From: Spongiactinospora rosea
GTDB taxonomy: Bacteria > Actinomycetota > Actinomycetes > Streptosporangiales > Streptosporangiaceae
Reading direction: 5' to 3'
Length of the DNA: 64,000 nt
Assembly: GCF_003315795.1 (NCBI RefSeq)
Contig: NZ_QMEY01000031.1
Coordinates: 36,052 to 100,051, forward strand
Under the pieces are notes generated by a model, which was not told the DNA's origin, ran no database searches, and saw only the letters and a list, made by a program, of their open reading frames with translations. Of the stretch, positions 26,135 through 35,603 are shown piece after piece. Both the position numbers and the translations under genes were made by a program. Each line of letters begins with the position of its first letter. Positions within the stretch are counted from its first letter, which is position 1.

Positions 26135-27364
26135 TCAGGAGAACTCGCCGAGCGTGCGCTCGGCCTCCTCCAGCCAGGACCTGCGGGCGGCGAGCGCGTC
26201 CTCGTGCTCCCTGACGTCCTTCTCCAGGCCGGCGGCGCGCGCCTGGGACAGGCGGGCCTCAAGCTGGTCGATGGAGCGGCGCAGCTGGTTGACGGTGTCC
26301 TGGGCCCGGGCCCGGGCCTCGGGGTTGGAGCGCTTCCACTCCGACTCCTCGGCCTTGCGCACCGCGTCGTCCACCCGGCGCAGCCCGCCTTCGAGGCGGT
26401 CGCGCAGGTCGCGAGGCACCGGCCCGGCCGCCTCCCAGCGCTCCAGCAGGTGACGCAGGGCGGCACGGGCGCTGCGCGCGTCGGTCACCGGCAGGATCTT
26501 CTCGGCCTCGGCCAGCAACTGCTCCTTGACCTCGGCGTTCTCCCGCAGGGACGCGTCACGCTCGGCGAAGACAGCCGAACGCGCCTGGAAGAACTGGTCC
26601 TGGGCCCCCTTGAAGCGGGTCCACAGCTCCTCCTCGACCTCGCGGGAGGCACGGCCCGCGGCCTTCCAGCGGCGCATCAGCTCGCGGTAGGCGGCCGCGG
26701 TCGCCCCCCAGTCGGTGGAGCCGGCCAGGGCCTCGGCCTCGGCGACGATCTGGTCCTTCTCCGCGCGGACGCCCTCGCGCTGCTCGTCGAGCCCCGCGAA
26801 GTACACCTTGCGCCGCTTGGCGAACGCCGTGCGGGCCGCCGACAGCCGCTTCCACAGCGCCGCCTCGGTGACGCGGTCGATGCGGTCGGCGGCCTTCCAC
26901 TCCTCGACGAGCTGACGCAGCCGTTCGCCGCCGGACTTCCAGTGGGTGGTCTCGGTGGCGATCCGCTCGGCCTCGCCGACGATGCGCTCCTTGACCGACC
27001 GCGCCTCCGCGCGGGCCTGGTCGCGGGCCACCTTGACCTCCTCGCGCCGCTTGGCGACCAGGTCGGTCAGGGTGTCCAGGCGGCCCAGCAGGGCGTCGAG
27101 GTCGCCCACGGCGTGGGCGTCCGTGATCGCCTCGCGCAGCTTGGTGATGCCCGCCTCGGCCTGCGCGGGGGGCAGGTCGGTGCCACGTAGCCGCTGTTCG
27201 AGCAGCTCGACCTGGGTGGCGAGCTCCTCGAACTTGCGATGGAAGTAGGCCAGCGCCTCTTCGGGCTCACCGGCCTGCCAGGACCCGACGGCTCGCTCTC
27301 CCTCAGCCGTACGCACGTAGACGGTGCCGTCGTCGTCTACCCGGCCCCACGGGTCGGTGCTCAC
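26135..27364 (-). CDS. DUF349 repeat protein
   Basis: 409 residues, almost all helical and charged. It has an N-terminal STDPWGRVDDDGTVYVRT segment, then repeated DUF349 units marked by W-K (LVEEWKAADRIDRVTEAALWKRL, LMRRWKAAGRASREVEEELWTRF, LLERWEAAGPVPRDLRDRLE), and a coiled-coil C-terminus. Function is unknown; the family is conserved in actinobacteria next to rel and may bind nucleic acid, but nothing here proves it. GTG 27364 has GGAGG five bases ahead; a GTG 27376 start would sit on top of this site. Convergent with rel. Confidence 0.88.
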   Translation of the reverse strand: MSTDPWGRVDDDGTVYVRTAEGERAVGSWQAGEPEEALAYFHRKFEELATQVELLEQRLRGTDLPPAQAEAGITKLREAITDAHAVGDLDALLGRLDTLTDLVAKRREEVKVARDQARAEARSVKERIVGEAERIATETTHWKSGGERLRQLVEEWKAADRIDRVTEAALWKRLSAARTAFAKRRKVYFAGLDEQREGVRAEKDQIVAEAEALAGSTDWGATAAAYRELMRRWKAAGRASREVEEELWTRFKGAQDQFFQARSAVFAERDASLRENAEVKEQLLAEAEKILPVTDARSARAALRHLLERWEAAGPVPRDLRDRLEGGLRRVDDAVRKAEESEWKRSNPEARARAQDTVNQLRRSIDQLEARLSQARAAGLEKDVREHEDALAARRSWLEEAERTLGEFS

Positions 27365-27407
27365 CGTGTCCTCCACTTGATAGTCCCTGACCTATGTGGC
27401 TATTACG

Positions 27408-28235
27408 TCAGCTCTTGCCAGAGATTGTCACGTCTTTGATTTGCACTTTCACCTTCGGGGCGGTGTTGTCCGCCAGGAACCCACCTTTGGCCACCTTGTC
27501 GAGGATGTCCATTCCCTTGCTGACGGTACCGAATGGGGTGTACTTCGGGGGGAGGGACTTGGTCTCGTCCCCGAAGATGAGGAAGAACTGGCTGCCGTTG
27601 GTGTTCTCGCCGCTGTTGGCCATCGCCACGACGCCCCGGCCGTAGGGCATCCCGCCCAGGTTCTCGTCGGCGAAGCTGTAGCCGGGACCGCCCTGGCCGT
27701 CCGTTCCGCCCTTGCCGTCGGCCTTGGCCTTCGGGTCGCCGCACTGCAGGATCGCCAGGCCGCCGGTCTCCGGGGTGACCAGCCGGTGGCAGCTGGTGCC
27801 GTCGAAGTAGTCCTTGCCCGCCAGGAAGGCGAAGGAGTTGACCGTGCAGGGCGCCTTCATCGGCTGCATGTCCACGACGATCTCGCCCTGGCTGGTGCCG
27901 AGCCTCATCTGCGTCGCGGTCAGGTCGGGCTTGCTCGGGGGAGTGCCGACCTTCTTGGTCACCCCCTTGGCGTCCTCCGGGTAGGAGCAGCTCACCTTCG
28001 TCGCGTCCAAGGGAGAGGAGGAGGGAGAAGGGCTGGACGCCGCCTGCGGGCGGGAATCGCCGCCGCCCAACAGCGTGACCGCGGCCACCACGCCTCCGAT
28101 CACCACCACGACGCCGATCGTGGAGCCGATGACCGCGTTGCGCTTGGTCTTGGCCTGACGCTCGATCCGCCGTTGCATCTGACGCTCGTAGTGCTCACGC
28201 GCGAGCTGTCGCTGCCGCTCCTTGCCGGTTGCCAC
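27408..28235 (-). CDS. Membrane-anchored cyclophilin-type peptidyl-prolyl isomerase
   Basis: 275 residues. A basic cytoplasmic N-terminus (KERQRQLAREHYERQ) and one membrane helix (about 35-58) lead to a Ser/Pro linker and a cyclophilin domain with APCTVNSFAFLAGKDYFDGTSCHRL, LAILQCGDP and NTNGSQFFLIFGD. The domain should face the cell envelope and isomerise Xaa-Pro bonds in exported proteins. Three conserved Cys (APCT, TSCH, LQCG) could form a disulfide. GTG 28235 is preferred for its upstream GAAGGGTGG and because homologues begin at this lysine-rich segment. A paralogue lies at 32162-33076. Confidence 0.9.
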   Translation of the reverse strand: MATGKERQRQLAREHYERQMQRRIERQAKTKRNAVIGSTIGVVVVIGGVVAAVTLLGGGDSRPQAASSPSPSSSPLDATKVSCSYPEDAKGVTKKVGTPPSKPDLTATQMRLGTSQGEIVVDMQPMKAPCTVNSFAFLAGKDYFDGTSCHRLVTPETGGLAILQCGDPKAKADGKGGTDGQGGPGYSFADENLGGMPYGRGVVAMANSGENTNGSQFFLIFGDETKSLPPKYTPFGTVSKGMDILDKVAKGGFLADNTAPKVKVQIKDVTISGKS

Positions 28236-28386
28236 TGCCGTCCACCCTTCGAGTGTCACGCCGATGAACTAACTGAGGTGGGCGAATCGTATCGGCCAAC
28301 ACCTAATGGTTCGCAGCCCGGCGACCGGCACCGGTACCCTTCGGTTACATTCCCATCCGCATTCTTGACGAGATCAACTGAGGCAG

Positions 28387-29067
28387 ATGCTGATCGCCGG
28401 GTTTCCCGCAGGGGCCTTCCAGGCCAACTGTTACGTCGTAGCCCCCGCCGCAGGCGAGGAGTGCGTGGTCATCGACCCAGGCCAGGACGCCGTCGGCGAC
28501 CTCGACGACGTCCTGCGCGAGCATCGGCTGAAGCCGGTCGCGGTGCTGGCCACACACGGACACATCGACCACGTCTGGTCGGTGGCGCCGGTGTGCGGGG
28601 CGCGTGACATCCCCGCCTGGATCCACCCGGACGACCGCCACCTGCTCAGCGATCCCGCCAAGGGCTTCTCGGCCGCCTCCGGGCAGATCTTCGGCGGGCT
28701 CACCCTGAGCGAACCCGACGACGTGCGCGAGCTGGCCGACGGCGCGGTGCTGGAGCTGGCCGGCCTGACGGTCACCGTCGATCACACCCCGGGCCACACC
28801 CCGGGGTCGGTCTGCTTCAGGCTCGCGGGGGAGCAGGTGATGTTCTCCGGCGACCTGCTGTTCTCCGGATCCATCGGGCGTACCGACCTGCCCGGCGGCG
28901 ACTACCGGCAGATCCTGGCCAGCCTCGCCGGCAAATGCCTTCCCCTGCCAGATGAGACGGTGGTCCTGCCCGGGCACGGACCACAGACCACGATCGGCCG
29001 GGAGCGCGCCGCCAACCCGTATCTGGCGGAGGCGATCCCGCTCGCCGGTCCCACCAGGGGGATCTGA
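28387..29067 (+). CDS. MBL-fold hydrolase, glyoxalase II-like
   Basis: 226 residues of metallo-beta-lactamase fold. It shows the metal motif THGHIDH (about 57-63), HTPGHTPGS, FSGDLLFSGSIGRTDLPGGD and LPGHGPQTTIGRE. Such proteins hydrolyse thioesters (hydroxyacylglutathione or mycothiol analogues) or persulfides; the exact substrate is unknown. It directly precedes hisS with no gap, the same order as Rv2581c-Rv2580c in M. tuberculosis. TGAGG lies just before ATG 28387, and TACATT at 28345-28350 is a possible -10. Confidence 0.9.
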   Translation: MLIAGFPAGAFQANCYVVAPAAGEECVVIDPGQDAVGDLDDVLREHRLKPVAVLATHGHIDHVWSVAPVCGARDIPAWIHPDDRHLLSDPAKGFSAASGQIFGGLTLSEPDDVRELADGAVLELAGLTVTVDHTPGHTPGSVCFRLAGEQVMFSGDLLFSGSIGRTDLPGGDYRQILASLAGKCLPLPDETVVLPGHGPQTTIGRERAANPYLAEAIPLAGPTRGI

Positions 29068-30336
29068 ATGGCCTTCCAATCGCCCAAGGGCACCTTCGAC
29101 TGGCTGCCGCCGCGCTCGGAGCGCGCGCTGCGGGTCCGCGAGGCCGTGTCCGCGCCCGCCCGCCGGGCCGGCTACGGCTACATCGAGACGCCGACCTTCG
29201 AGGACACCGCGCTGTTCGCCCGGGGGGTGGGCGAGTCCACCGACATCGTGTCCAAGGAGATGTACACCTTCGACGACAAGGGCGGCAGGTCCATCACGCT
29301 GCGCCCGGAGGGCACCGCGCCGGTCGTGCGCGCGGTGCTCCAGCACGGCCTGCACAACGGCAGGCTGCCGGTCAAGCTGTGGTACTCGGGCAACAACTTC
29401 CGCTACGAGCGCGCCCAGCGCGGCCGCTACCGCCACTTCTCCCAGGTCGGCATCGAGGCCCTGGGCGCCGATGACCCGGTGCTCGACGCCGAGGTGATCC
29501 TGCTCGCCGCCGAGGGCTACGCCGCGCTCGGCCTGACCGGCGTCACCCTGCTCCTCAACACCCTGGGCTGCAAGGAGTGCCGCCCCGCCTACCGGGCGGC
29601 GCTGCAGGGCTTCCTGGCCGGCCTGGACCTGGACGAGCCGACCCGGCGGCGGGCCGAGATCAACCCGCTGCGCGTGCTCGACGACCGCCGGCCGGAGCTC
29701 CAGGCCAGGCTCGCCGCCGCGCCGCTGGTCACCGACCACCTGTGCGAGGCGTGCAAGGCCTACCACGAGGAGGTCCGCTCGCTGCTCTCGGCCATGGGCG
29801 TCGCCTACACCGACGACCCCCGCCTGGTCCGCGGGCTCGACTACTACATGCGCACCACGTTCGAGTTCGTCCACGACGGGCTCGGCTCGCAGTCGGCGGT
29901 CGGCGGCGGCGGCCGCTACGACGGGCTGAGCGAAATGATCGGCGGGCCGCCGCTGCCCGGGGTCGGCTGGGCCATCGGGGTCGACCGCACGGTCCTCGCC
30001 ATGGAGGCCGAGGGGCTGTTCGGCGAGGAGGACCCGGCCGGGGGCGTCCCGGTCCAGGTGTACGGCGTGCCGCTGGGCGAGGAGGCGCGCCGCCGGATGT
30101 TCCGGCTGCTGGCCGAGATCCGCGCGGCGGGACTGGTCGCCGACATGGCCTTCGGCGGCAAGGGCCTGAAGGGCGCCATGAAGGGCGCCGACCGCTCGGG
30201 CGCGCGGTTCGCGCTCATCCTGGGCGAGCGCGACCTGGCGGCGCAGGCCGTACAGGTGAAGGACCTGACCACCGCGGAGCAGACCGAGGTGCCGCTGGCC
30301 CAGGTCGTCCACGTCTTGAAAGGGAAGATTCAGTGA
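29068..30336 (+). CDS. hisS: Histidyl-tRNA synthetase
   Basis: 422 residues, class II synthetase that charges tRNA-His. Motif 1 region FQSPKGTFDWLPPRSERA, motif 2 FRYERAQRGRYRHFSQVG (about 110-130), the His-specific VRGLDYYMRTTFEFV and motif 3 SAVGGGGRYDGL are present, and the C-terminal anticodon domain begins near 330. ATG 29068 abuts the stop of the MBL gene, and the end overlaps aspS by four bases (GTGA). Confidence 0.96.
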   Translation: MAFQSPKGTFDWLPPRSERALRVREAVSAPARRAGYGYIETPTFEDTALFARGVGESTDIVSKEMYTFDDKGGRSITLRPEGTAPVVRAVLQHGLHNGRLPVKLWYSGNNFRYERAQRGRYRHFSQVGIEALGADDPVLDAEVILLAAEGYAALGLTGVTLLLNTLGCKECRPAYRAALQGFLAGLDLDEPTRRRAEINPLRVLDDRRPELQARLAAAPLVTDHLCEACKAYHEEVRSLLSAMGVAYTDDPRLVRGLDYYMRTTFEFVHDGLGSQSAVGGGGRYDGLSEMIGGPPLPGVGWAIGVDRTVLAMEAEGLFGEEDPAGGVPVQVYGVPLGEEARRRMFRLLAEIRAAGLVADMAFGGKGLKGAMKGADRSGARFALILGERDLAAQAVQVKDLTTAEQTEVPLAQVVHVLKGKIQ

Positions 30337-32084
30337 TCCGCACGCATACGGCCGGCTCGCTCCGCAAGGAGCACGCGGGCCGGCAGGTGACGCTGGCCGG
30401 ATGGGTGGCCCGTCGCCGTGACCACGGCGGCGTCGTCTTCATCGACCTGCGCGACGCCTCGGGCAGTGCCCAGGTCGTGTTCAGGGAGGACGAGGTCGCC
30501 CACGACCTGCGCTCCGAGTACTGCCTGCGGGTGGTCGGCCAGGTGCGCGTGCGGCCCGAGGGCAACGAGAACCCCGACCTGCCCACCGGCGAGGTCGAGG
30601 TCGTGGCCGACGAGGTGGTCGTGCTCAGCGAGGCGGCGCCGCTGCCCTTCCCCATCGAGGGCGGCACCGGGGTCTCGGAGGAGGCCCGGCTGAAGTACCG
30701 CTACCTCGACATCCGCCGTCCGCAGGTGGCCGAGGCGCTGCGCATCCGCTCCAAGGCCACGTACCTGGCCCACCAGGTGATGGACGAGCACGGGTTCGTC
30801 TACGTCGAGACGCCCTCGCTGACCCGCTCCACGCCCGAGGGCGCCCGCGACTTCCTGGTGCCGGTCCGCCTGCAGCCCGGCCACTGGTACGCGCTGCCGC
30901 AGTCGCCGCAGCTCTTCAAGCAGCTCCTGATGGTCTCCGGGCTGGAGCGCTACTACCAGCTCGCCAAGTGCTACCGCGACGAGGACCTCCGCGCCGACCG
31001 GCAGCCCGAGTTCACCCAGATCGACGTGGAGATGTCCTTCGTCGACCAGGACGACGTGATCGCGCTGGGCGAGGCGCTGGTCGGGCGGCTGTGGAAGGAG
31101 ATCGCCGGCCACGAGCTGCCCACGCCGCTGCCCCGGATGACCTACGCCGACGCGATGGCCCGGTACGGCTCCGACAAGCCCGACCTGCGCTTCGGCTGCG
31201 AGCTGGTCGACATGACCGGATACTTCTCCGGCACCTCCTTCCGGGTGTTCCAGGCCCCCTACGTCGGTGCCGTGGTGATGCCGGGCGGTGCCGGGCAGAC
31301 CCGCAGGGAGCTGGACGCCTGGCAGGACTGGGCCAAGGCGCGCGGCGCCAGGGGCCTCGCCTACGTGCTCGTGCAGCAGGACGGCACCCTGGGCGGGCCG
31401 GTGGCCAAGAACCTCTCAGAGGCCGAGCTGGCGGGCCTGGCGGACCAGACCGGGGCGCGGCCGGGCGACGCCGTCTTCTTCGCGGCGGGCAAGCCGTCCG
31501 ACTCGCGCGAACTGCTCGGCGCGGCCCGCCTGGAGATCGGCCGGCGCTGCGGGCTGATCGACGAGTCGCAGTGGTCGTTCCTGTGGGTCGTGGACGCCCC
31601 CATGTTCGAAGACGACGGCGAGGGCGGCTGGACGGCCGTCCACCACCCGTTCACCGGCCCCAAGCCCGAGTGGGCCGACAACTTCCAGGACCACCCGGCC
31701 GAGGCCCTGGCCTACGCCTACGACATGGTCTGCAACGGCATGGAGATCGGCGGCGGCTCCATCCGTATCCACCGGGCCGAGATGCAGCAGCGGGTGTTCG
31801 ACGTGCTGGGCATCTCCAAGGAGGAGGCGGAGAGCAAGTTCGGGTTCCTGCTGGAGGCGTTCAAGTACGGCCCGCCGCCGCACGGCGGCATCGCCTACGG
31901 CTGGGACCGCATCTGCATGCTGCTGGCGGGCGGCGAGTCGATCCGCGACGTGATCGCCTTCCCCAAGACCGCCTCCGGCTTCGACCCGCTGACCGGCGCG
32001 CCCACCCCGATCACCGCCGACCAGCGCAAGGAGGCCGGTGTGGACGCCCGCCCGCGCGAGGAGGAGGGCGCCGCGACCGCGTGA
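30333..32084 (+). CDS. aspS: Aspartyl-tRNA synthetase
   Basis: 583-residue bacterial-type class IIb enzyme. It has an N-terminal OB anticodon domain (VTLAGWVARRRDHGGVVFIDLRD) and the catalytic core with PSLTRSTPEGARDFLVP, LPQSPQLFKQLLMVSG, CYRDEDLRADRQPEFTQID and the C-terminal GIAYGWDRICMLLAG. The large GAD insertion domain lies at about 300-420. GTG 30333 follows AGGGAAG (30321-30327). Whether it is discriminating or charges tRNA-Asn as well depends on gatCAB, which is outside the window. Confidence 0.96.
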   Translation: MIRTHTAGSLRKEHAGRQVTLAGWVARRRDHGGVVFIDLRDASGSAQVVFREDEVAHDLRSEYCLRVVGQVRVRPEGNENPDLPTGEVEVVADEVVVLSEAAPLPFPIEGGTGVSEEARLKYRYLDIRRPQVAEALRIRSKATYLAHQVMDEHGFVYVETPSLTRSTPEGARDFLVPVRLQPGHWYALPQSPQLFKQLLMVSGLERYYQLAKCYRDEDLRADRQPEFTQIDVEMSFVDQDDVIALGEALVGRLWKEIAGHELPTPLPRMTYADAMARYGSDKPDLRFGCELVDMTGYFSGTSFRVFQAPYVGAVVMPGGAGQTRRELDAWQDWAKARGARGLAYVLVQQDGTLGGPVAKNLSEAELAGLADQTGARPGDAVFFAAGKPSDSRELLGAARLEIGRRCGLIDESQWSFLWVVDAPMFEDDGEGGWTAVHHPFTGPKPEWADNFQDHPAEALAYAYDMVCNGMEIGGGSIRIHRAEMQQRVFDVLGISKEEAESKFGFLLEAFKYGPPPHGGIAYGWDRICMLLAGGESIRDVIAFPKTASGFDPLTGAPTPITADQRKEAGVDARPREEEGAATA

Positions 32085-32099
32085 CGGCCCGCTGACGAC

Positions 32100-32137
32100 G
32101 GAAGGCCGCCGCCCCTCAGGAGGGGCGGCGGCCTTCC
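32100..32137. terminator. Bidirectional terminator between aspS and cyclophilin gene
   Basis: Perfect 17-18-bp stem GAAGGCCGCCGCCCCTC / GAGGGGCGGCGGCCTTC with a minimal AG loop, 16 bp after the aspS stop and 25 bp past the stop of the convergent cyclophilin gene. Confidence 0.88.
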
Positions 32138-32161
32138 GCTCGTGTCCGCTCGCTTGGCCGG

Positions 32162-33076
32162 CTACCTGGCCAGGCGCAGGTCCTTGACGATGACCGGGAG
32201 CTTCGGGGCGTGCGAGCCGCCCTCGTCCCGCGCGTCGGCCTCGTTGGTGATCCAGCCGCCCTTGACGATCTTGTCGATCACGTCCAGGCCCTTGCTCACC
32301 CTGCCGAACGGCGTGTAGGCGGGCTGGGCGTCGAGAGCCGTCGTGTCGTTGGCATAGGAGATCGCGAACTGGCTGCCGTTGGAGTTGGCGTCCTCGGAGC
32401 CCTGCGCCATGAACACCGTGCCCCTGTCGTAGGACATCCCGCCGAGGTTCTCGTCGTTGAAGATGTAGCCGGGGCTGCCCGCGCCGTCCGTCTTGGACTT
32501 GCCGTCCCCCTTGGCGAACGGGTCGCCGCACTGGAGCAGCGCCAGGCCGGTGGTGGCCGGCGCGGCCAGCCGGTGACACCGGGTGCCGTCGAAGAAGTTC
32601 TTCTTGGCCAGGAAGGCGAAGGAGTTGACCGTGCACGGCGCCTTGTCGGTCGCCAGATCGATGACGATGTCGCCCTGGTTGGTCTCGATCGTCATCGTCT
32701 TCCACTTCAGGTTGGGCTTGCCCGGCGGCCTGCCCACGTCCTTGGCCGGGCTCTTGCTCTCGTCCTTGCGGTATTCGCAGGTGCCCGGCTTGGCGCCGGC
32801 GGACGCGCCGATGGACGGGGTGGTCACCGGCGTCGAGGGCGACGTCGAGGGTGCCGGGGACTTCGAGGCGGAGGTCGCCGCCGTGCCCGCCTTCCCTCCG
32901 CCGAGCAGCGTCATCGCGGCGATGACCCCGCCCGCCACGACCACGACTCCGAGCCCCGCCCCGACGGTGACGTTCCGCTTCGCCCTGGCGCTCGCCTTGC
33001 GCTCCTCGGCGGCCCGCTGAGCCTGCCGCTGTTTGTGCTGCTGCGCCAGCTCGCTCTGACGGTCGTCGCCGCTCAC
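32162..33076 (-). CDS. Membrane-anchored cyclophilin-type peptidyl-prolyl isomerase (paralogue)
   Basis: 304 residues with the same plan as 27408-28235: a Gln/Arg-rich N-terminus, one membrane helix (about 37-60), a long Ser/Thr/Pro linker and a cyclophilin domain with KAPCTVNSFAFLAKKNFFDGTRCHRL, LALLQCGDP and SNGSQFAISYAND. The same three Cys positions are conserved. GTG 33076 is preferred because GGAGGA sits just upstream; the open frame extends 57 codons further without support. The two copies flank MBL-hisS-aspS on the opposite strand, which suggests an old local duplication. Confidence 0.9.
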   Translation of the reverse strand: MSGDDRQSELAQQHKQRQAQRAAEERKASARAKRNVTVGAGLGVVVVAGGVIAAMTLLGGGKAGTAATSASKSPAPSTSPSTPVTTPSIGASAGAKPGTCEYRKDESKSPAKDVGRPPGKPNLKWKTMTIETNQGDIVIDLATDKAPCTVNSFAFLAKKNFFDGTRCHRLAAPATTGLALLQCGDPFAKGDGKSKTDGAGSPGYIFNDENLGGMSYDRGTVFMAQGSEDANSNGSQFAISYANDTTALDAQPAYTPFGRVSKGLDVIDKIVKGGWITNEADARDEGGSHAPKLPVIVKDLRLAR

Positions 33077-33288
33077 CGCTGTTTCCTCCAGGATGGATTG
33101 CTTGACGTACAACTCGGCGAATCGTACCGGCCCTGAGATGTGGAATACGTAAGAGCCGCAATTTGCCCGAGATGCCGGAGAGATCCGCGATGCCGGGAAC
33201 CAGCGGCGGCCCGGCATCCGTATTGCAGGAAACGGCCTGTCCATCACGGCGCACCCATCGTGCCCCCGCTCGCACCAGGAGCACTCGC

Positions 33289-33744
33289 ATGTTCGAGCAG
33301 CTTTTCGGCCTCCCGGCCCACCCCCTGATCATCCACGCCGCCGTCGTCCTGGCCCCGCTCGCGGCCCTCGTGTGCGCCGCCCACGCCCTGGTCCCCGCCT
33401 GGCGGCCGCGGCTCGGCTGGGCCGTCGTGGGGCTGTCCATCGCCGCCCCCGCGTCCGTGTTCGCCGCCAGGCAGAGCGGCCTGGCGCTGAAGGACCACCT
33501 GTTCCCCGACGGCGTCCCCGGTCCCATGGCCGCGACCATCGGTGACCACGAGGGCTTCGCCGCACCGCTGCTGTGGACCACCGCGGGGCTCGGCCTGGCC
33601 GGGCTGCTGATGGTCTTCGCCGGGTCCAGGGCGGGCAAGGTCCCCGCGGCGGCGCTGTCCGGGGTGACCGTGCTGCTCGCCCTGGCGGCCGGCTTCTACG
33701 TGATCCGCGCCGGTCACACGGGCGCGATCGCCGTCTGGGGCTGA
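33289..33744 (+). CDS. DUF2231 family membrane protein
   Basis: 151 residues with four hydrophobic helices and the DUF2231 opening MFEQLFGLPAHPLIIHAAVVLAPLAAL, in which a conserved HPxxVH-like His pair is seen. It is an integral membrane protein of unknown function, sometimes proposed to bind heme. ATG 33289 follows AGGAG with a 7-nt spacer. A further in-frame stretch upstream has no ribosome site. Confidence 0.8.
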   Translation: MFEQLFGLPAHPLIIHAAVVLAPLAALVCAAHALVPAWRPRLGWAVVGLSIAAPASVFAARQSGLALKDHLFPDGVPGPMAATIGDHEGFAAPLLWTTAGLGLAGLLMVFAGSRAGKVPAAALSGVTVLLALAAGFYVIRAGHTGAIAVWG

Positions 33745-33779
33745 CCGCAAGGCCCGTGGACGGCGGTAGGCTGCTGCCA

Positions 33780-35096
33780 GTGGACAGTCTGTTCGATTCG
33801 GCGGCCGAGGAGGCGCATCGCGGGCAGGAGCCGCTCGCGGTGCGCATGCGTCCGCGCGGCCTCGACGAGGTGCTGGGCCAGCGCCACCTGCTCGGCCAGG
33901 GCACCCCGCTGCGCCGGCTGGTGGAGAGCGAGGCCCCCATGTCGCTCTTCCTGTGGGGGCCGCCGGGCACCGGCAAGACCACCCTCGCCTACGTGGTCGC
34001 GGGCGTCACCAAGCGCCGCTTCATCGAGGTCTCGGCGGTGTCGGCCGGGGTCAAGGACGTCCGCGCCGCCATCGACTCGGCGCGGCGCGAGCTGGGCATG
34101 ACCGGGCGGCAGACGGTCCTGTTCGTCGATGAGGTGCACCGCTTCAACAAGGCCCAGCAGGACGCCCTGCTGCCCGCCGTGGAGAACCGCTGGGTCACCT
34201 TCATCGGCGCCACCACGGAAAACCCGTTCTTCTCCGTCATCTCGCCGCTGCTGTCCCGCTCGCTGCTGCTCACCTTGGAGTCGCTGTCCGACGACGACGT
34301 GCGCGCGGTGCTGGAGCGCGCCGTCGGCGACCCGCGCGGGCTCGACGGCCGGGCCCGCCTCGCGCCCGACGCACTCGACCAGCTCGTACGCCTGGCGGGC
34401 GGCGACGCCCGCCGCTCCCTCACCTACCTGGAGGCCGCCGCCCTGCTGGCCGACGACATCACCGTCGAGGTCGTCGAGCGCGCGGTGGACAAGGCGGCGG
34501 TCCGCTACGACCGCCAGGGCGACCAGCACTACGACGTGATCAGCGCCTTCATCAAGTCGATGCGCGGCTCCGACGCCGACGCCGCGCTGCACTACCTGGC
34601 CCGCATGGTGGAGGCGGGGGAGGACCCGCGGTTCATCGCCAGGCGCATCGTCATCTTCGCCTCAGAAGACGTGGGCATGGCCGACCCCACCTGCCTGCAG
34701 GTCGCGGTGGCCGCGGCGCAGGCGGTGGAGTTCATCGGCCTGCCAGAGGGCCGGCTCAACCTGGCCCAGGCGGTGATCCACTGCGCGCTGGCGCCCAAGT
34801 CCAACGCCGTGATCAAGGCCATCGGCGAGGCCTGCGCCGACGTCTCGCGGGGGTCGATCGGCCAGGTCCCCGTACACCTGCGCGACGCGCACAACCGCGG
34901 CTCCAAGGAGCTCGGCCACGGCAAGGGCTACAAGTACCCGCACGACTACGAGCACGGCCTGGTCCGCCAGGACTACGCCCCCGCCGAGTTGCGCGACCGC
35001 CGCTACTACGAGCCGACCGGCCATGGGGCCGAGGCCGCCTTCGGCGAGCGCTGGTCCAAGATCCGCGCCTTCCTGCGGGGTGGCGGTCAGGGGTGA
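33780..35096 (+). CDS. rarA: Replication-associated recombination protein A (RarA/MgsA)
   Basis: 438-residue AAA+ ATPase of the clamp-loader-like MgsA/WRNIP1 family, acting at stalled replication forks. Walker A GPPGTGKTT, Walker B VLFVDEVHRFNKAQQDALLP, sensor FIGATTENP, the Arg finger region SPLLSRS and the C-terminal tetramerisation part (YDVISAFIKSMRGSDADAALHYLARM) are clear. GTG 33780 fits GGTAGG nine bases upstream; an in-frame GTG at 33756 is an alternative. RarA sits upstream of alaS as in other actinobacteria. Confidence 0.94.
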   Translation: MDSLFDSAAEEAHRGQEPLAVRMRPRGLDEVLGQRHLLGQGTPLRRLVESEAPMSLFLWGPPGTGKTTLAYVVAGVTKRRFIEVSAVSAGVKDVRAAIDSARRELGMTGRQTVLFVDEVHRFNKAQQDALLPAVENRWVTFIGATTENPFFSVISPLLSRSLLLTLESLSDDDVRAVLERAVGDPRGLDGRARLAPDALDQLVRLAGGDARRSLTYLEAAALLADDITVEVVERAVDKAAVRYDRQGDQHYDVISAFIKSMRGSDADAALHYLARMVEAGEDPRFIARRIVIFASEDVGMADPTCLQVAVAAAQAVEFIGLPEGRLNLAQAVIHCALAPKSNAVIKAIGEACADVSRGSIGQVPVHLRDAHNRGSKELGHGKGYKYPHDYEHGLVRQDYAPAELRDRRYYEPTGHGAEAAFGERWSKIRAFLRGGGQG

Positions 35097-35213
35097 TCCG
35101 GCCGGAGCCGTACCATCGACGGATAGGCGCCGGGCGGTCGTCCCGGCACGATAGGGTCTTTCCACTCCGCTCGACAGTGAGCCGGGTCGCCAACGAGGGG
35201 ATCTGAACCACAG

Positions 35214-35603
35214 ATGCTTACCGCGGGAGAGGTCGCGGGCCTGGTGGTCGCCATGTTCTGGGCGATCCTGGTCTGCTTTCTCGCCATGGTGCTGGTCAAG
35301 GTCGCCCGGCTGCTGAACGAGACCACCAAGATGGTCTCCGAGCTGAGCGACCGTGTCGCGCCGCTGCTCGACGACGTCACGGCCACCGTCGGCGAGGCCA
35401 ACCGGCGGCTCGTCGCCGTCGAGGCCATCTCCACCGACGTCAAGCAGGTCAGCGGCCACCTGGCGCGGCTCAGCGCCATCGCCTCCACGCTGGTCACCGG
35501 CCCGCTGATCAAGGTCTCCGCGCTCGGCCACGGCGTGCGCCGCGCCGCCGCCGCACGCCGCGATCCGCACCGGCGGCCCCTCTCGGCAGGGCGGCGGCGA
35601 TGA
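35214..35603 (+). CDS. DUF948 membrane protein
   Basis: 129 residues. One N-terminal helix (about 8-30) is followed by a helical coiled-coil stretch typical of DUF948 (LLNETTKMVSELSDRVAPLLDDVTATV) and a basic C-terminus. Function is unknown; related proteins are often near alaS in actinobacteria. GAGGGG is 14 bases before ATG 35214, a longer spacing than usual. The end overlaps the next gene by four bases. Confidence 0.82.
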   Translation: MLTAGEVAGLVVAMFWAILVCFLAMVLVKVARLLNETTKMVSELSDRVAPLLDDVTATVGEANRRLVAVEAISTDVKQVSGHLARLSAIASTLVTGPLIKVSALGHGVRRAAAARRDPHRRPLSAGRRR

